64,000 nt of DNA from JBBIMP01 sp037444305 (GCA_037444305.1 JBBIMP010000029.1:4969-68968), one strand, 5' to 3'. Counted from the first letter of the stretch, positions 46,545 through 55,855 are shown. The notes: generated by a model not told the origin, from the sequence alone. Program-made: numbers and translations.

Positions 46545-47513
46545 ATGAAAGCGATTCGAGTGCACAAGAACGGAGGCCCGGAGCAGCTCAAATACGGAGA
46601 GGTTCCCACACCCGAGCCGCAGGCCGGACAGGCACGCGTGAAGATCGAGGCGGCCGGGCTCAACTACATCGATGTCTACCACCGCACCGGCCTCTATCCC
46701 GTCCCGCTCCCCTTCACCCCGGGCATGGAGGGGGCAGGCGTCGTGGACGCCGTCGGCGAAGGCGTGACCAATGTCGCCCCCGGCGACCGGGTCGCCTACG
46801 CCATGAGCCTTGGCTCATACGCGGAATCGGCGCTCGTGGACGCGTGGAAGCTCGTGAAGCTGCCCGAGGCCGTGGAATTCCAGACGGGCGCGGCCGCCAT
46901 GCTTCAGGGAATGACGGCGCACTACCTCGTCCACTCTTCGTTTCCCCTGCGCAGCGGAGAAACCGCGCTCGTTCACGCTGCGGCCGGCGGCGTGGGCCTG
47001 CTTCTGGTCCAGATGGCAAAGGCAGCGGGCGCGCGCGTCATCGGCACCGTGTCCACCGAGGAAAAGGCGGCCCTGGCGCGCTCCGCGGGCGCCGACCATG
47101 TGATCCAGTACGAGGACGTCGACTTCGAGGCCGAGGTCAAGAAGATCACGGAGAACGCCGGTGTGAACGTCGTGTACGACTCGGTGGGAAAGAGCACGTT
47201 CGCGAAGAGCCTGAACTGCCTGAGGCCGCGCGGCATGATGGTGCTGTTCGGGCAGAGCAGCGGCCCCGTGGAGCCGGTCGACCTGTCGATCCTGAACCAG
47301 AAGGGTTCGATCTACGTCACGCGGCCGAGCCTGGCGCACTACCTCGCCGGCCCGGAGGAACTGGACTGGCGTTCGGGGGATGTCCTGCAGTGGATCGCCG
47401 AGGGCAGGCTGAAGCTGCGCATCGGCCGGACCTTCGCGCTCCAGGATGCCGCCGAGGCCCACCGCGATCTCGAAGCGCGGAAAACCGCCGGCAAAGTATT
47501 GCTTATACCCTGA
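46545..47513 (+). CDS. NADPH:quinone oxidoreductase (zinc-free MDR family)
   Basis: This medium-chain dehydrogenase/reductase has 322 residues. It begins MKAIRVHKNGGPEQLKYGEV and carries the quinone-reductase pattern INYIDVYHRTGLYP (here LNYIDVYHRTGLYP). The nucleotide-binding AAAGGVGLLLVQMAKAAGARVIGTV lies in the middle. It lacks the zinc-ligand cysteines of alcohol dehydrogenases. It probably reduces small quinones or enones with NADPH. It is a single gene, divergent from the S9 peptidase and followed by a perfect inverted repeat. Confidence 0.92.
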   Translation: MKAIRVHKNGGPEQLKYGEVPTPEPQAGQARVKIEAAGLNYIDVYHRTGLYPVPLPFTPGMEGAGVVDAVGEGVTNVAPGDRVAYAMSLGSYAESALVDAWKLVKLPEAVEFQTGAAAMLQGMTAHYLVHSSFPLRSGETALVHAAAGGVGLLLVQMAKAAGARVIGTVSTEEKAALARSAGADHVIQYEDVDFEAEVKKITENAGVNVVYDSVGKSTFAKSLNCLRPRGMMVLFGQSSGPVEPVDLSILNQKGSIYVTRPSLAHYLAGPEELDWRSGDVLQWIAEGRLKLRIGRTFALQDAAEAHRDLEARKTAGKVLLIP

Positions 47514-47534
47514 AGGCTGCGTCCACCAAAACCT

Positions 47535-47582
47535 CGGCCACGAATTGCACGAATTTCGTGGAATTCGTGCAATTCGTGGCCG
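47535..47582. repeat. Family B-like inverted repeat (B7), perfect
   Basis: The 21-base arms 47535-47555 and 47562-47582 are exact inverses around a six-base loop. The unit here is CACGAATT rather than CACGGATT. It lies between the convergent quinone reductase and rocD stops and probably terminates both. Confidence 0.92.
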
Positions 47583-47591
47583 TCGTTTTTC

Positions 47592-48815
47592 TTACTTCAT
47601 TGACAGGACTTTGTCGAAGCGCTCGAACGCCCAGTCCACCTCTTCCCGCGTGATGATCAGCGGCGGCGCCACCCGGATGACGTGCTGGTGGGTCTCCTTG
47701 CAGAGGATCCCCTCGCGCATCAGTTCCTCGCAGTAAGGCCTCGCCGGAACCGTCAGCTCGATGCCGATCCACAGCCCGCGGCCCCGCACCTCGCGGATCA
47801 CGCCGGACTTTATCGTCTTCAGCCGGCCGAGCAGGTAGGCGCCCAACTCCGCCGACCTCTCGACCAGGTTCTCCTCCACCAGAACCGTAAGCGCCGTGCG
47901 GGCCACGGCACAGGCCAGCGGATTGCCGCCGAATGTGCTCCCGTGATCCCCCGGCTTGAAGACGTCCATCACTTCCCGCGGCGCCAGCAGCGCCGAGACC
48001 GGGTAGTACCCTCCCGAAAGCGCCTTGCCCACAATCAGCAGGTCGGGCCGGACATCCTCGTACATGTACGCGAAGAGCCGGCCGGACCGCCCCAGCCCTG
48101 ACTGGATCTCATCCAGGGCAAACAGGACGTTGTTTTCCCGGCAGATGCCGTAGCACTCCTTCAGGTAGCCGCCGGGTGGAATGATGATGCCCGCCTCCCC
48201 CTGAATGGGTTCCACGAGGAACGCGCAGGTGTTGGGTGTGACGGCGGCGCGCAGCGCCCCGGCATCCCCGTAGGGAATGATCTTGAATCCCGGCGTGTAT
48301 GGGCCGAAGCCTTCCCGGTACTGCCGCTCCGTCGAAAAGCTCACGATGCAGACGGTCCGGCCGTGGAAATTCCCCGAGCAGACGATGATTTCGGCCTTGT
48401 CCTCCGGAATGCCCTTGACCTGGTACCCCCACTTGCGCGCCGCTTTCAGTGCGGTTTCCACCGCCTCCGCGCCCGAGTTCATCGGGAGCATCACCTCCAT
48501 CCCGGTCAGCTCGTGCAGCTGCCTGCAGAGCAGCGGCAGCTGGTCGTTGCGAAACGCCCTGGAGGTGAGCGTCACCCTGCCCGCCTGTTCGGTCATGACC
48601 TCCAGGATCCGGGGGTGGCAGTGCCCCTGGTTGACGGCCGAATAGGCTGCCAGGCAATCCAGGTAGCGGTTGCCTTCCACATCGTGCACCCAGACGCCGC
48701 TTGCCTTGCGGATGATCACGTCGAGCGGGTGGTAGTTGTGCGCGCCGAAGCGCTCTTCCATGGCTATGTAGTCCGCGGTTCGCAGCGGGTTGTCGATTCC
48801 GGTTTCGAAACTCAT
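47592..48815 (-). CDS. rocD: Ornithine aminotransferase
   Basis: It converts ornithine and a 2-oxo acid to glutamate semialdehyde and an amino acid. This class III PLP aminotransferase has 407 residues, with GEAGIIIPPGGYLKE, LDEIQSGLGRSG and the PLP lysine Lys264 in IVGKALSGGYYPVSA. The N-terminal NYHPLDVIIRKASGVWVHDVEG is typical of ornithine, not acetylornithine, transaminases. It is the last gene of the minus-strand carbamoyl/ornithine operon and would draw ornithine released by the transcarbamylase into glutamate or proline. Confidence 0.93.
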   Translation of the reverse strand: MSFETGIDNPLRTADYIAMEERFGAHNYHPLDVIIRKASGVWVHDVEGNRYLDCLAAYSAVNQGHCHPRILEVMTEQAGRVTLTSRAFRNDQLPLLCRQLHELTGMEVMLPMNSGAEAVETALKAARKWGYQVKGIPEDKAEIIVCSGNFHGRTVCIVSFSTERQYREGFGPYTPGFKIIPYGDAGALRAAVTPNTCAFLVEPIQGEAGIIIPPGGYLKECYGICRENNVLFALDEIQSGLGRSGRLFAYMYEDVRPDLLIVGKALSGGYYPVSALLAPREVMDVFKPGDHGSTFGGNPLACAVARTALTVLVEENLVERSAELGAYLLGRLKTIKSGVIREVRGRGLWIGIELTVPARPYCEELMREGILCKETHQHVIRVAPPLIITREEVDWAFERFDKVLSMK

Positions 48816-48835
48816 GCAACCTCCTTATGAATGCC

Positions 48836-48862
48836 GCGGCAGCCGCGCGCAGCGGCTGCCGC
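48836..48862 (-). repeat. Stem-loop between pyrB and rocD
   Basis: An 11 bp perfect GC-rich stem (48836-48846 with 48852-48862) lies in the 59-base gap, just ahead of the rocD AAGGAGG site on the minus strand. No T-run follows, so it may modulate rocD translation or mRNA stability and need not terminate. Confidence 0.6.
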
Positions 48863-48874
48863 CGTTTGAATGTA

Positions 48875-49783
48875 TCAGTCCAAAAGCATGGCCAGCAGCG
48901 CCATCCGGACGTACAGTCCGTTGGTGGCCTGCTGGAAGTAAAAGGCGCGCCGGTCCCCGTCCACCGTCTTGTCGAGCTCCAGCGTGCGCGGCAGCGGGTG
49001 CAGGATCATGGCGTCGGACTTCATCGATTTCAGGATGGAGGAATCGACCACGTATTTGCGCTGGTCTTCGCGGTCGGCCAGCCGCCCGGGGCGGATCTGC
49101 GTGAGGTAGACGACGTCCACTTCCCCGATCACCTTGGCCAGGTCCGCTTCCAGTTCGTACCAGATCTCCTTCTCGTCGAGGTGTTCGAGGATGTCCTCCC
49201 TCATCTGGAGTTCGGGCGGGCTGACGAAGTACATTTTCACCCTGTCGAACTTGCCCAGGAGGTAGGCCAGCGAGCGCGCCGTCCGCCCCACGTCCAGCTC
49301 GCCGATCATTGCGATGGTCAGGCCGTCGAGCGTCCGCCGCTCGCGGAAGATCGTATAGAGATCCAGCAATGCCTGCGTAGGGTGCTGCCCCCCGCTGCCG
49401 TCGCCGGCGTTGATCACGGGGACCGTGGAAACGGATGCCGCGCGGGCCGCCCCTCCTTTTTCCGAGTGGCGGATCACGATCAGGTCCGAGTAGCCGGAGA
49501 TGATGCGGATCGTGTCCTCGAGCTGCTCCCCGTCGAACTCGGACGAAAAGAGCTTGGCCTGCTCGGTCGAGCACACGCGGCCGCCAAGCCTGAGCATGGC
49601 GGCCTCGAAGCAGATGCGGGTGCGCGTCGACGGCTGGTAGAAAAGCGTCGCCATGATTTTGTGCTGGTAGTCGAGCGTGCCGCCCCGCGCCACGATCCGC
49701 TCCATGGCCCTGGTGCGGTCGAAAAGCTCCATGAGCCAGGGAACGGTGAACTGCTGGGACTCGATTACATGCTGGAGTTTCAT
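48875..49783 (-). CDS. pyrB: Aspartate carbamoyltransferase catalytic chain
   Basis: The 302-residue protein carries the phosphate-binding QPSTRTRICFE, the GQHPTQALLDLYTI and HPLPR motifs of ATCase. It joins carbamoyl phosphate and aspartate in pyrimidine synthesis. ATG 49783 is the family start (MKLQHVIESQQFTVPW); a much longer frame continues upstream but only shadows arcC. No regulatory chain (pyrI) is adjacent. Its place among carbamate kinase and ornithine genes is unusual for an anabolic pyrimidine gene. Confidence 0.93.
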   Translation of the reverse strand: MKLQHVIESQQFTVPWLMELFDRTRAMERIVARGGTLDYQHKIMATLFYQPSTRTRICFEAAMLRLGGRVCSTEQAKLFSSEFDGEQLEDTIRIISGYSDLIVIRHSEKGGAARAASVSTVPVINAGDGSGGQHPTQALLDLYTIFRERRTLDGLTIAMIGELDVGRTARSLAYLLGKFDRVKMYFVSPPELQMREDILEHLDEKEIWYELEADLAKVIGEVDVVYLTQIRPGRLADREDQRKYVVDSSILKSMKSDAMILHPLPRTLELDKTVDGDRRAFYFQQATNGLYVRMALLAMLLD

Positions 49784-49839
49784 CTTCCACCTCTGGTGCT
49801 GATTCTCTGTCACGGCTTCCAAGGATTCGGCGAAATCCT

Positions 49840-50778
49840 TCAGGGGAATACGTGCGTGCCCGCGCTTCCGGAGACGGCGTCGGCCAGGTTCTCGAGCGAG
49901 GTGATGACCGCCTCCTTTCCGCCGCCCTCCAGGAACGAGAGTATGGACTCCACCTTCGGCCCCATGCTCCCGGGCGGAAACTGCCCATCCTCGAGGTGGC
50001 GGCGCAGTTCGGCGGCCGTCACCCTCTCGAGAGCCTTCTGCCCGGGCTTGCGGTAGTTCAGGTAGATGTGGTCGGCGTCGGTGGAAAAGACCAGCTTGTC
50101 CACGCCGAGCTTGCCGGCCAGAAGCGTCGAGGCGCGGTCCTTGTCGATGACCGCATCCACGCCGCGCAGCCTGCCGTTCTCCCGCACCACGGGGATGCCT
50201 CCTCCTCCCGTGGCGATCACGAGCGCCCCCTGGCCCAGGACGAGGCGGATGGTACGCTCCTCCACGATTTCCACCGGCGCCGGCGAGGCCACCACCCGCC
50301 TGTAGCCGCGGGAGGAATCCTCCACCATCTTCCACCCAAGCGCTCTTTGCCTGGCCTCGGCGTGCGCCTCCGAGTAGAAAGGCCCGATCGGTTTGGAAGG
50401 CCGGCCGAAAGCGGGATCGTCCGCCCGCACGACCACCTGGGTGAGAACCACGATCACGGGGATGTCCAGCCCGGCGGCTTCGATCTCCTGCTGCAGCGAC
50501 TGCTGCAGGATGTATCCGATCTCCCCCTGGGTGGCGGCGACGCAGACGTCCAGGCTTTGCTCGTAGACTTGTCCCGCCGCCCGTTCCGAGCGCAGCAGCG
50601 CGGCTCCGACCTGCGGGCCGTTCCCGTGCGTGACGACGATGCTAAGGCCGCCTCGGAGCAGCGAGACGATCGCTTTGCCGACACGGTGCGCGTTTGCGAT
50701 CTGCTCCGGAATGGTCCCCTTCTCACCGGCCCGGATGAGGGAGTTGCCGCCGACTGCGATGAGGGCCGATTGCGGCAT
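49840..50778 (-). CDS. arcC: Carbamate kinase
   Basis: It makes ATP from carbamoyl phosphate and ADP in fermentative arginine/citrulline use, or runs in reverse. The 312-residue protein has ALIAVGGNSLIR at the start, VVTHGNGPQVGAALLR, VIATGGGGIPVV and the AVIDKDRASTLLAGKLGVDKLVFSTD core, all diagnostic. It lies between argF and pyrB on the same strand, three bases after argF. No arginine deiminase gene is visible within the window. Confidence 0.95.
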   Translation of the reverse strand: MPQSALIAVGGNSLIRAGEKGTIPEQIANAHRVGKAIVSLLRGGLSIVVTHGNGPQVGAALLRSERAAGQVYEQSLDVCVAATQGEIGYILQQSLQQEIEAAGLDIPVIVVLTQVVVRADDPAFGRPSKPIGPFYSEAHAEARQRALGWKMVEDSSRGYRRVVASPAPVEIVEERTIRLVLGQGALVIATGGGGIPVVRENGRLRGVDAVIDKDRASTLLAGKLGVDKLVFSTDADHIYLNYRKPGQKALERVTAAELRRHLEDGQFPPGSMGPKVESILSFLEGGGKEAVITSLENLADAVSGSAGTHVFP

Positions 50779-50781
50779 GGG

Positions 50782-51699
50782 TCACCTCATCAGGTGCAGC
50801 ATGATGGCCTTCTGCGCGTGCAGGCGGTTCTCCGCCTGCTGGAAGACCACCGAACGGGGCGAATCGATCACCTCGGCGGCCACCTCCTCGCCGCGGTGCG
50901 CCGGCAGGCAGTGCATGAAGACCGCATCCGGTTTGGCATGCGCAAAGAGGGCCGCATTGACCTGGTACGGCTGGAAGGCCTTCAGGCGTTCCTGCGTCTC
51001 GGCCTCCTGCCCCATGCTCGTCCAGACGTCGGTGTAGATCACGTCGGCGTCCTTCGCCGCATCCGCCGGATTCCGGGTCACGTCGATCCTGGCGCCGGTC
51101 CCGCCGATGTTCCCGCGGACCCAATCCATCACCCCGGCCGCCGGTTCGTAGCCCTGGGGCGTCGCCACCGCCAGGTGGACTCCCAGCCTGACGGCGCCGT
51201 GGATCAGCGAGTGGGCGACGTTGTTGCCGTCGCCGATGTAGGCGACCTTGCACTTGCGCAGATCCCCCTTCAACTCCATGATCGTCAGGTAGTCGGCCAT
51301 CGCCTGGCAGGGGTGGTTGAAGTCGGTGAGCCCGTTGATCACCGGGATGGCGGCGTTTTTGGCCAGTTCCACCACGACCTCGTGGCTGAAGGTCCGCGCC
51401 ATGACGCCCTGGACCATCCGCTCCAGGTTGTGCGCCACGTCGGCCACCGACTCGCGCTTGCCGAGGCTGATCTCCGCCGGCGAGAGGCAGAGCGAAAAAC
51501 CGCCCAGCTGCTGAATGCCCACGTCGAAGGTCACGCGCGTCCGCAGCGAGGGTTTCTCGAAGATCAGCGCCAGCGCCTTGCCTTTGAGCGCGCTGCTGTA
51601 TTTGTCGGGCGCCGCCTTGACGTCCGCGGCCTCCTTGAGCAGCCCGGCAATTTCCGCCGGGGAGTAGTCGGCAATGCAGATGAAGTCCTTTTTTTTCAT
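50782..51699 (-). CDS. argF: Ornithine carbamoyltransferase
   Basis: The 305-residue protein has the carbamoyl-phosphate loop as SLRTRVTFD (Ser51; usually STRTR), FNHPCQAMADYLTI and MHCLPAHRGEEV, placing it as OTCase. Next to carbamate kinase it may run in the catabolic direction (citrulline to ornithine plus carbamoyl phosphate), although sequence alone does not separate ArgF from ArcB. ATG 51699 is the family start; the frame continues upstream only as a shadow. It is the second gene of the operon, 14 bases after the GTPase gene. Confidence 0.93.
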   Translation of the reverse strand: MKKKDFICIADYSPAEIAGLLKEAADVKAAPDKYSSALKGKALALIFEKPSLRTRVTFDVGIQQLGGFSLCLSPAEISLGKRESVADVAHNLERMVQGVMARTFSHEVVVELAKNAAIPVINGLTDFNHPCQAMADYLTIMELKGDLRKCKVAYIGDGNNVAHSLIHGAVRLGVHLAVATPQGYEPAAGVMDWVRGNIGGTGARIDVTRNPADAAKDADVIYTDVWTSMGQEAETQERLKAFQPYQVNAALFAHAKPDAVFMHCLPAHRGEEVAAEVIDSPRSVVFQQAENRLHAQKAIMLHLMR

Positions 51700-51713
51700 G
51701 ACGGGATCATTCC

Positions 51714-53048
51714 TCAATTCGCTTTCGATAAAAACCTGTCGATCAGCCCTTCGAGCGCCACCGTGGTGTTTTTGTCCAGTTCGTAGGTCACCCTCATCTT
51801 GGGGTGGCGGATGTTGATGAGCGCCGCCAGGTCGAAGGGTGTGCCCACGAGCACCAGGTCGCAGGGGACGGCATCGATCGTGGCCTGGAGCTCGCTTACC
51901 TGCTGCTCGCCGTACCCCATGGCCGGGAGCACGTCGGTGAGGTGAGTGTATTTCTCGAAGACACCCCGGATCGAGCCGACAGCGTAGGGCCTCGGGTCCA
52001 CGATCGCGGCGGCGCCGAACTCTCTGGCGGCCACGTGCGCGGCGCCATAGGTCATTTCGCCATGGGTCAGCGTGGGGCCGTCTTCCACCACCAGGACGCG
52101 CTTCCCCTTGATGGCCGCTTCGTCGGCGACGTGCACCTCGGAATCGGCCTTCAGGAGCAGCGCGCCGGGATTCATGCGCCGCGCGTTCTCCTCCACCTGC
52201 GCGATGCCGGCGGCATCCGCCGTGTTGACCTTGTTCATGATGAGCACCTGCGCCATCCGCAGGTTGGTCTCCCCCGGGTGATAGAGCAGCTCGTGCCCGG
52301 GCCTGTGCGGATCCACGATCACGATCCGGAGATCCGACTCGTAGAACGGGATGTCGTTGTTGCCGCCGTCCCAGAGGATGACGTCCGCCTCCTTTTCCGC
52401 CACGCGCAGGATCTCCTCGTAGTCCACGCCCGCGAAGACGAGGTTGCCCTTGTTGATGTGAGACTCGTACTCCTCGCGCTCCTCGATCGTGCACTGGTGG
52501 CGGTTCAGGTCAGCAAGCGTCTCGAAACGCTGGCACCGCTGGTCGTTCAGGTCCGCCCCGTAGGGCATCGGGTGGCGGATGACCGCGACGGACTTGCCGC
52601 GGCTGCGCAGGATCTCGGTGATCCGCCGCGAGGTCTGGCTCTTGCCGCAGCCCGTGCGGACGGCGCAGACGGAGATGACCGGTTTGCTCGAGCGGACCGT
52701 GGTGGAGTCGGCGCCCATGAGGCGGAAGTCTGCCCCCAGCGAGTTCACCAGCGCCGCGCGGTGCATGACCTCCACGTGCGGGACGTCGCTGTAGGCGAAG
52801 ATCACTTCGTCCACGCCGAACCTGCCGATGAGTTCCGGCAGCTCCGCCTCGTCGAAGATCGGGATGCCGTCCGGGTACAGTTCGCCGGCGAGTTCGGGCG
52901 GGTAGGTTCTTCCGGCGATGCCGGGAATCTGGAAGGCGGTGAAGGCCTGGACCTGGTAGCGCGGGTCATTGCGGAAATAGACGTTGAAGTTGTGAAAGTC
53001 TCTTCCGGCCGCTCCCATTATGATGACTTTTTGCTTCTTATCAGGCAT
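51714..53048 (-). CDS. Cyclic 2,3-diphosphoglycerate synthetase-like P-loop protein
   Basis: The 444-residue protein has two parts. Residues 1-~120 are a Rossmann-like domain (VIIMGAAGRDFHNFNVYFRN). A P-loop NTPase follows, with Walker A RTGCGKSQTSRR near 131-142, ILWDGGNNDIPFY and NKVNTADA. This architecture is that of archaeal cyclic-2,3-diphosphoglycerate synthetase, whose bacterial homologues are uncharacterised and, from memory, often lie near carbamoyl-phosphate genes. It is first in the operon with argF, arcC, pyrB and rocD, so a regulatory or carbamoyl-phosphate-related role is possible. cDPG synthesis itself is unproven in bacteria. Confidence 0.85.
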   Translation of the reverse strand: MPDKKQKVIIMGAAGRDFHNFNVYFRNDPRYQVQAFTAFQIPGIAGRTYPPELAGELYPDGIPIFDEAELPELIGRFGVDEVIFAYSDVPHVEVMHRAALVNSLGADFRLMGADSTTVRSSKPVISVCAVRTGCGKSQTSRRITEILRSRGKSVAVIRHPMPYGADLNDQRCQRFETLADLNRHQCTIEEREEYESHINKGNLVFAGVDYEEILRVAEKEADVILWDGGNNDIPFYESDLRIVIVDPHRPGHELLYHPGETNLRMAQVLIMNKVNTADAAGIAQVEENARRMNPGALLLKADSEVHVADEAAIKGKRVLVVEDGPTLTHGEMTYGAAHVAAREFGAAAIVDPRPYAVGSIRGVFEKYTHLTDVLPAMGYGEQQVSELQATIDAVPCDLVLVGTPFDLAALINIRHPKMRVTYELDKNTTVALEGLIDRFLSKAN

Positions 53049-53175
53049 TGTCTCTCCCCAATATTAGGTAAGGAACGAGTGCTTCCCCGCACGCAGATCC
53101 TGTGCGGGCAGGCGAACAGAAACATGAATATTACTATAAGGCCAATTGTTTGTTCCAGTAAGGGTGCATAAAAGC

Positions 53176-53222
53176 TGGGTCTCCGTGCTTCTCCGTGGAC
53201 CTCCGTGTGACGCTTTTGTTTT
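53176..53222. repeat. Family B half-element (B8)
   Basis: CTCCGTGCTTCTCCGTGGACCTCCGTGTGACGCTTTT matches one arm of B1, with no matching inverse arm nearby. It is upstream of mutS2. Confidence 0.75.
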
Positions 53223-53262
53223 TCTCCCCCCCAAACGGCATGATAGGCTTCCGGCCTACCCT

Positions 53263-55665
53263 ATGAACGACCAGACCTTCGAAACCCTTGAACTCGATGA
53301 ACTCATCGCCTTGCTGGAAAAGCACGCCCAGACGCCGATGGGCCACGCTCTCGTCCTCGGCCTCCGCCCCTCGACCGACCGCGGCTCGATCGAACACGCC
53401 CTCGACCTGACGACCGAGAGCGCGGCGCTGCTCCAAACCGGCGCGCGCCTGGGCCTGAGCGGCATTTCCGATCCGGATCCCGCGCTTGCCCTCCTCCAGA
53501 TTGAAGGCACCAGCCTCGAGCCGCTCCAGATCCTTGCGTTTGAACGCCTGATCGCCGTCGGTATGGACCTGCGCGCCATGTTCCGGAACCCCGAGACGCG
53601 GGAGCTGTGCCCGAAGCTGTCGGAGATCGCCGCACGCACGCCCGATCTCCGGGGTCTCCTGGGCGGAATGCGCGGCAAGATCCTGCCCGACGGCAGCATC
53701 GACGACAATGCCAGCCCCGAGCTGCGCTCCCTGCGCAGGACGATCCAGATCTCGCGGGAGCGCATCCACCGCTCGCTCGAATCCATCATGCGCAAGCAGG
53801 ACCACGCCGTGCAGGACGACATCGTCACCTTCCGCCACGGACGGTTCGTCATCCCCATTCGCACCGACTCGCGCGGGCAGGTGCCGGGGGTGATGCACGG
53901 CCTTTCCTCCAGCGGCCAGACGACGTTCGTGGAGCCGCTCGCGGTCATCGAGCACAACAACGAGCTGGTGCGCCTGCGGGAGCAGGAGGAGATGGAGATC
54001 GCCCGGATCCTGCACGAAATCTCCGACTCGCTCCGGGAGAGCCTCGAGGCCCTGCGCGCCGTGGTATCGGCCCTGGCCGAATTGGATTTCGCCCAGGCGC
54101 GGGCGAAGCTTTCGCTCGAGTTCCAGTGTGTGCGGCCCGCGATCGATCCCGAAGCACGCCTGCGCGTGCTTAACCTGAGGCACATCCCGCTGCAGCACAA
54201 CCTCGGCAAGTCGGGCGAAAAGATCGTGCCCATTTCCTTCGAGCTGGCCGAGGGGCAGAACGTCCTGGTGATCAGCGGGCCGAACGCGGGCGGCAAGACG
54301 GTCGTCCTGAAAACCGTGGGCCTGGCGGCGCTCATGGCCCAGATGGGGCTCCACGTGCCTGCGGAGGAAGCCGCCCTCCCGGTCTACCGGAGGATGTACG
54401 CCGACATCGGCGACCAGCAGTCGATCGCCGCCAACCTCTCGACCTTCACGGCCCACATGCGGAATATCGCTGCCATGGCGCGCGGGGTGGACACGGACAC
54501 GCTGCTCCTGCTCGACGAGGTGGGCACCGGCACCGATCCGCAGGAAGGAGCGGCGCTGGCCGTCGCGATCGTCGACCACTTCCGGCGCACCGGAGCGACG
54601 ACCATGGCCACGACCCACTACAACGAGCTGAAGATGTGGGCCACCGGCGCCGAGGGCGTACTGAACGCCTCCGTCGAGTTCGACGAAGCCACGCTCAAAC
54701 CGACCTACCGCCTCATCAGCGGGGTGGCCGGCGCATCTGCGGGATTCGAAATCGCCCGCCGGATGGAGGTGCCGGATGCCATCTTAGGCGCCGGAAAGGC
54801 CATGTTGTCTCCCGATCAGGCGCGCGCAACGGACTACCTGAAGAAGATCAAGGCGTCGGCGGACGAGCTGGAGGCGAAGAAGGCTGCGCTGGAGGCCGAG
54901 CTGGCTGAGACCGCGCGCCTGCGGCGGCAACTGAAGGAGGACCATTCGGCGCAGGAGGAGGCCAGGAAGGCCAAATTCGAAAAGGCGCTCGAGAAGGTTC
55001 TCGGAGAGCACCGCCGGGAAAGTGAACGCCTGATCGCGGAGCTCAAAGACCGCGCCGCGGCGGAGAAGGTGAAGCGGACCGCTTCCGCCGCCGCCGCGCG
55101 GCTGGCGGGCAAAGGCCGGAGGCTGCGCGCGCAGGCGCAGGAAGAGCTGGGGCTCGCGGCCGCCGCGGAGGGTGCGCCGGCAGGCGATCCCGGCCGCCAG
55201 GATGAACCGCGGGAGGGCGACCTTGTCCTGGTGCAATCCCTGGACAAGCAGGGGGTGGTGGAATCGGCATCGGAGGACACCTTCACGATCCGCATCGGGG
55301 CCCTCCGCTTCCGCGCGCGCCGGGACGAATTGATGGTCCTCGCCGCTCCCGGGGACAAACCCGCGGCGGAAGGTCAAGGCAGGACACGCGGCGCGGTCGA
55401 GACCGGCATCGACGCGGATTTCAATCCGGAATTGAAGGTCATCGGCCAGACGGCGGACGAGGCGGTTGCGCACGTGGACAAGTTCCTGGATGAGGCATTC
55501 CTGGCGGGCGTGGAGAGCGTGAGGATCATCCACGGGCACGGCAAGGGGATTTTGCGCAAGGCGATCGCGGAACTCCTGACCGGTCACCCCCAGGTCAAGG
55601 GATTCGAGCCCGCCCCGCCAAACCAGGGCGGGAGCGGCGCGACCATCGCGTTCATCAACCGCTAG
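53263..55665 (+). CDS. mutS2: MutS2 (Smr-domain ATPase)
   Basis: MutS2 has 800 residues here. The MutS core/clamp region is at the N-terminus. The ABC-type ATPase follows, with Walker A ISGPNAGGKTVVLKT near residue 340, Walker B LLLLDEVGTGTDP and HYNELKMWA. A long Lys/Glu/Ala-rich coiled coil (~525-630) and a C-terminal Smr nuclease-like domain (HGHGKGILRKAI) complete it. MutS2 acts in collided-ribosome splitting or in suppressing recombination; it is not mismatch repair. ATG 53263 is chosen over an upstream ATG at 53146 that lies before the B8 repeat. Confidence 0.94.
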   Translation: MNDQTFETLELDELIALLEKHAQTPMGHALVLGLRPSTDRGSIEHALDLTTESAALLQTGARLGLSGISDPDPALALLQIEGTSLEPLQILAFERLIAVGMDLRAMFRNPETRELCPKLSEIAARTPDLRGLLGGMRGKILPDGSIDDNASPELRSLRRTIQISRERIHRSLESIMRKQDHAVQDDIVTFRHGRFVIPIRTDSRGQVPGVMHGLSSSGQTTFVEPLAVIEHNNELVRLREQEEMEIARILHEISDSLRESLEALRAVVSALAELDFAQARAKLSLEFQCVRPAIDPEARLRVLNLRHIPLQHNLGKSGEKIVPISFELAEGQNVLVISGPNAGGKTVVLKTVGLAALMAQMGLHVPAEEAALPVYRRMYADIGDQQSIAANLSTFTAHMRNIAAMARGVDTDTLLLLDEVGTGTDPQEGAALAVAIVDHFRRTGATTMATTHYNELKMWATGAEGVLNASVEFDEATLKPTYRLISGVAGASAGFEIARRMEVPDAILGAGKAMLSPDQARATDYLKKIKASADELEAKKAALEAELAETARLRRQLKEDHSAQEEARKAKFEKALEKVLGEHRRESERLIAELKDRAAAEKVKRTASAAAARLAGKGRRLRAQAQEELGLAAAAEGAPAGDPGRQDEPREGDLVLVQSLDKQGVVESASEDTFTIRIGALRFRARRDELMVLAAPGDKPAAEGQGRTRGAVETGIDADFNPELKVIGQTADEAVAHVDKFLDEAFLAGVESVRIIHGHGKGILRKAIAELLTGHPQVKGFEPAPPNQGGSGATIAFINR

Positions 55666-55694
55666 TGCGCTTAAAGAGCCTGCTTGCTCAGGAA

Positions 55695-55855
55695 TGCGGG
55701 AAACGGCGCCGCGATAACAACGAGCGGTCAGGCGGCCCAGTCAGGCAACACAACCCGTCGCTGCCGCTCCGGGCGCCGTTGACTCCCGGCCGGCAAGCAC
55801 GATTGGCACATGCAGCAGCGTGGAACCACCGAGGAAAGCCGTATTAGCGGGAGCG
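55695..55855 (-). repeat. Family A dispersed repeat, copy A5
   Basis: An inverted copy containing CGTCGCTGCCGCTCCGGGCG, CCCGGCCGGCAAGCACGATTGG and CACCGAGGAAAGCCGTATTA. It directly abuts the gene remnant at 55845, so the element marks a break in that gene. Confidence 0.85.

Noticed and set aside
49852..51786. 644-codon plus-strand frame across arcC and argF
   Set aside because: Antisense to two clear enzymes.
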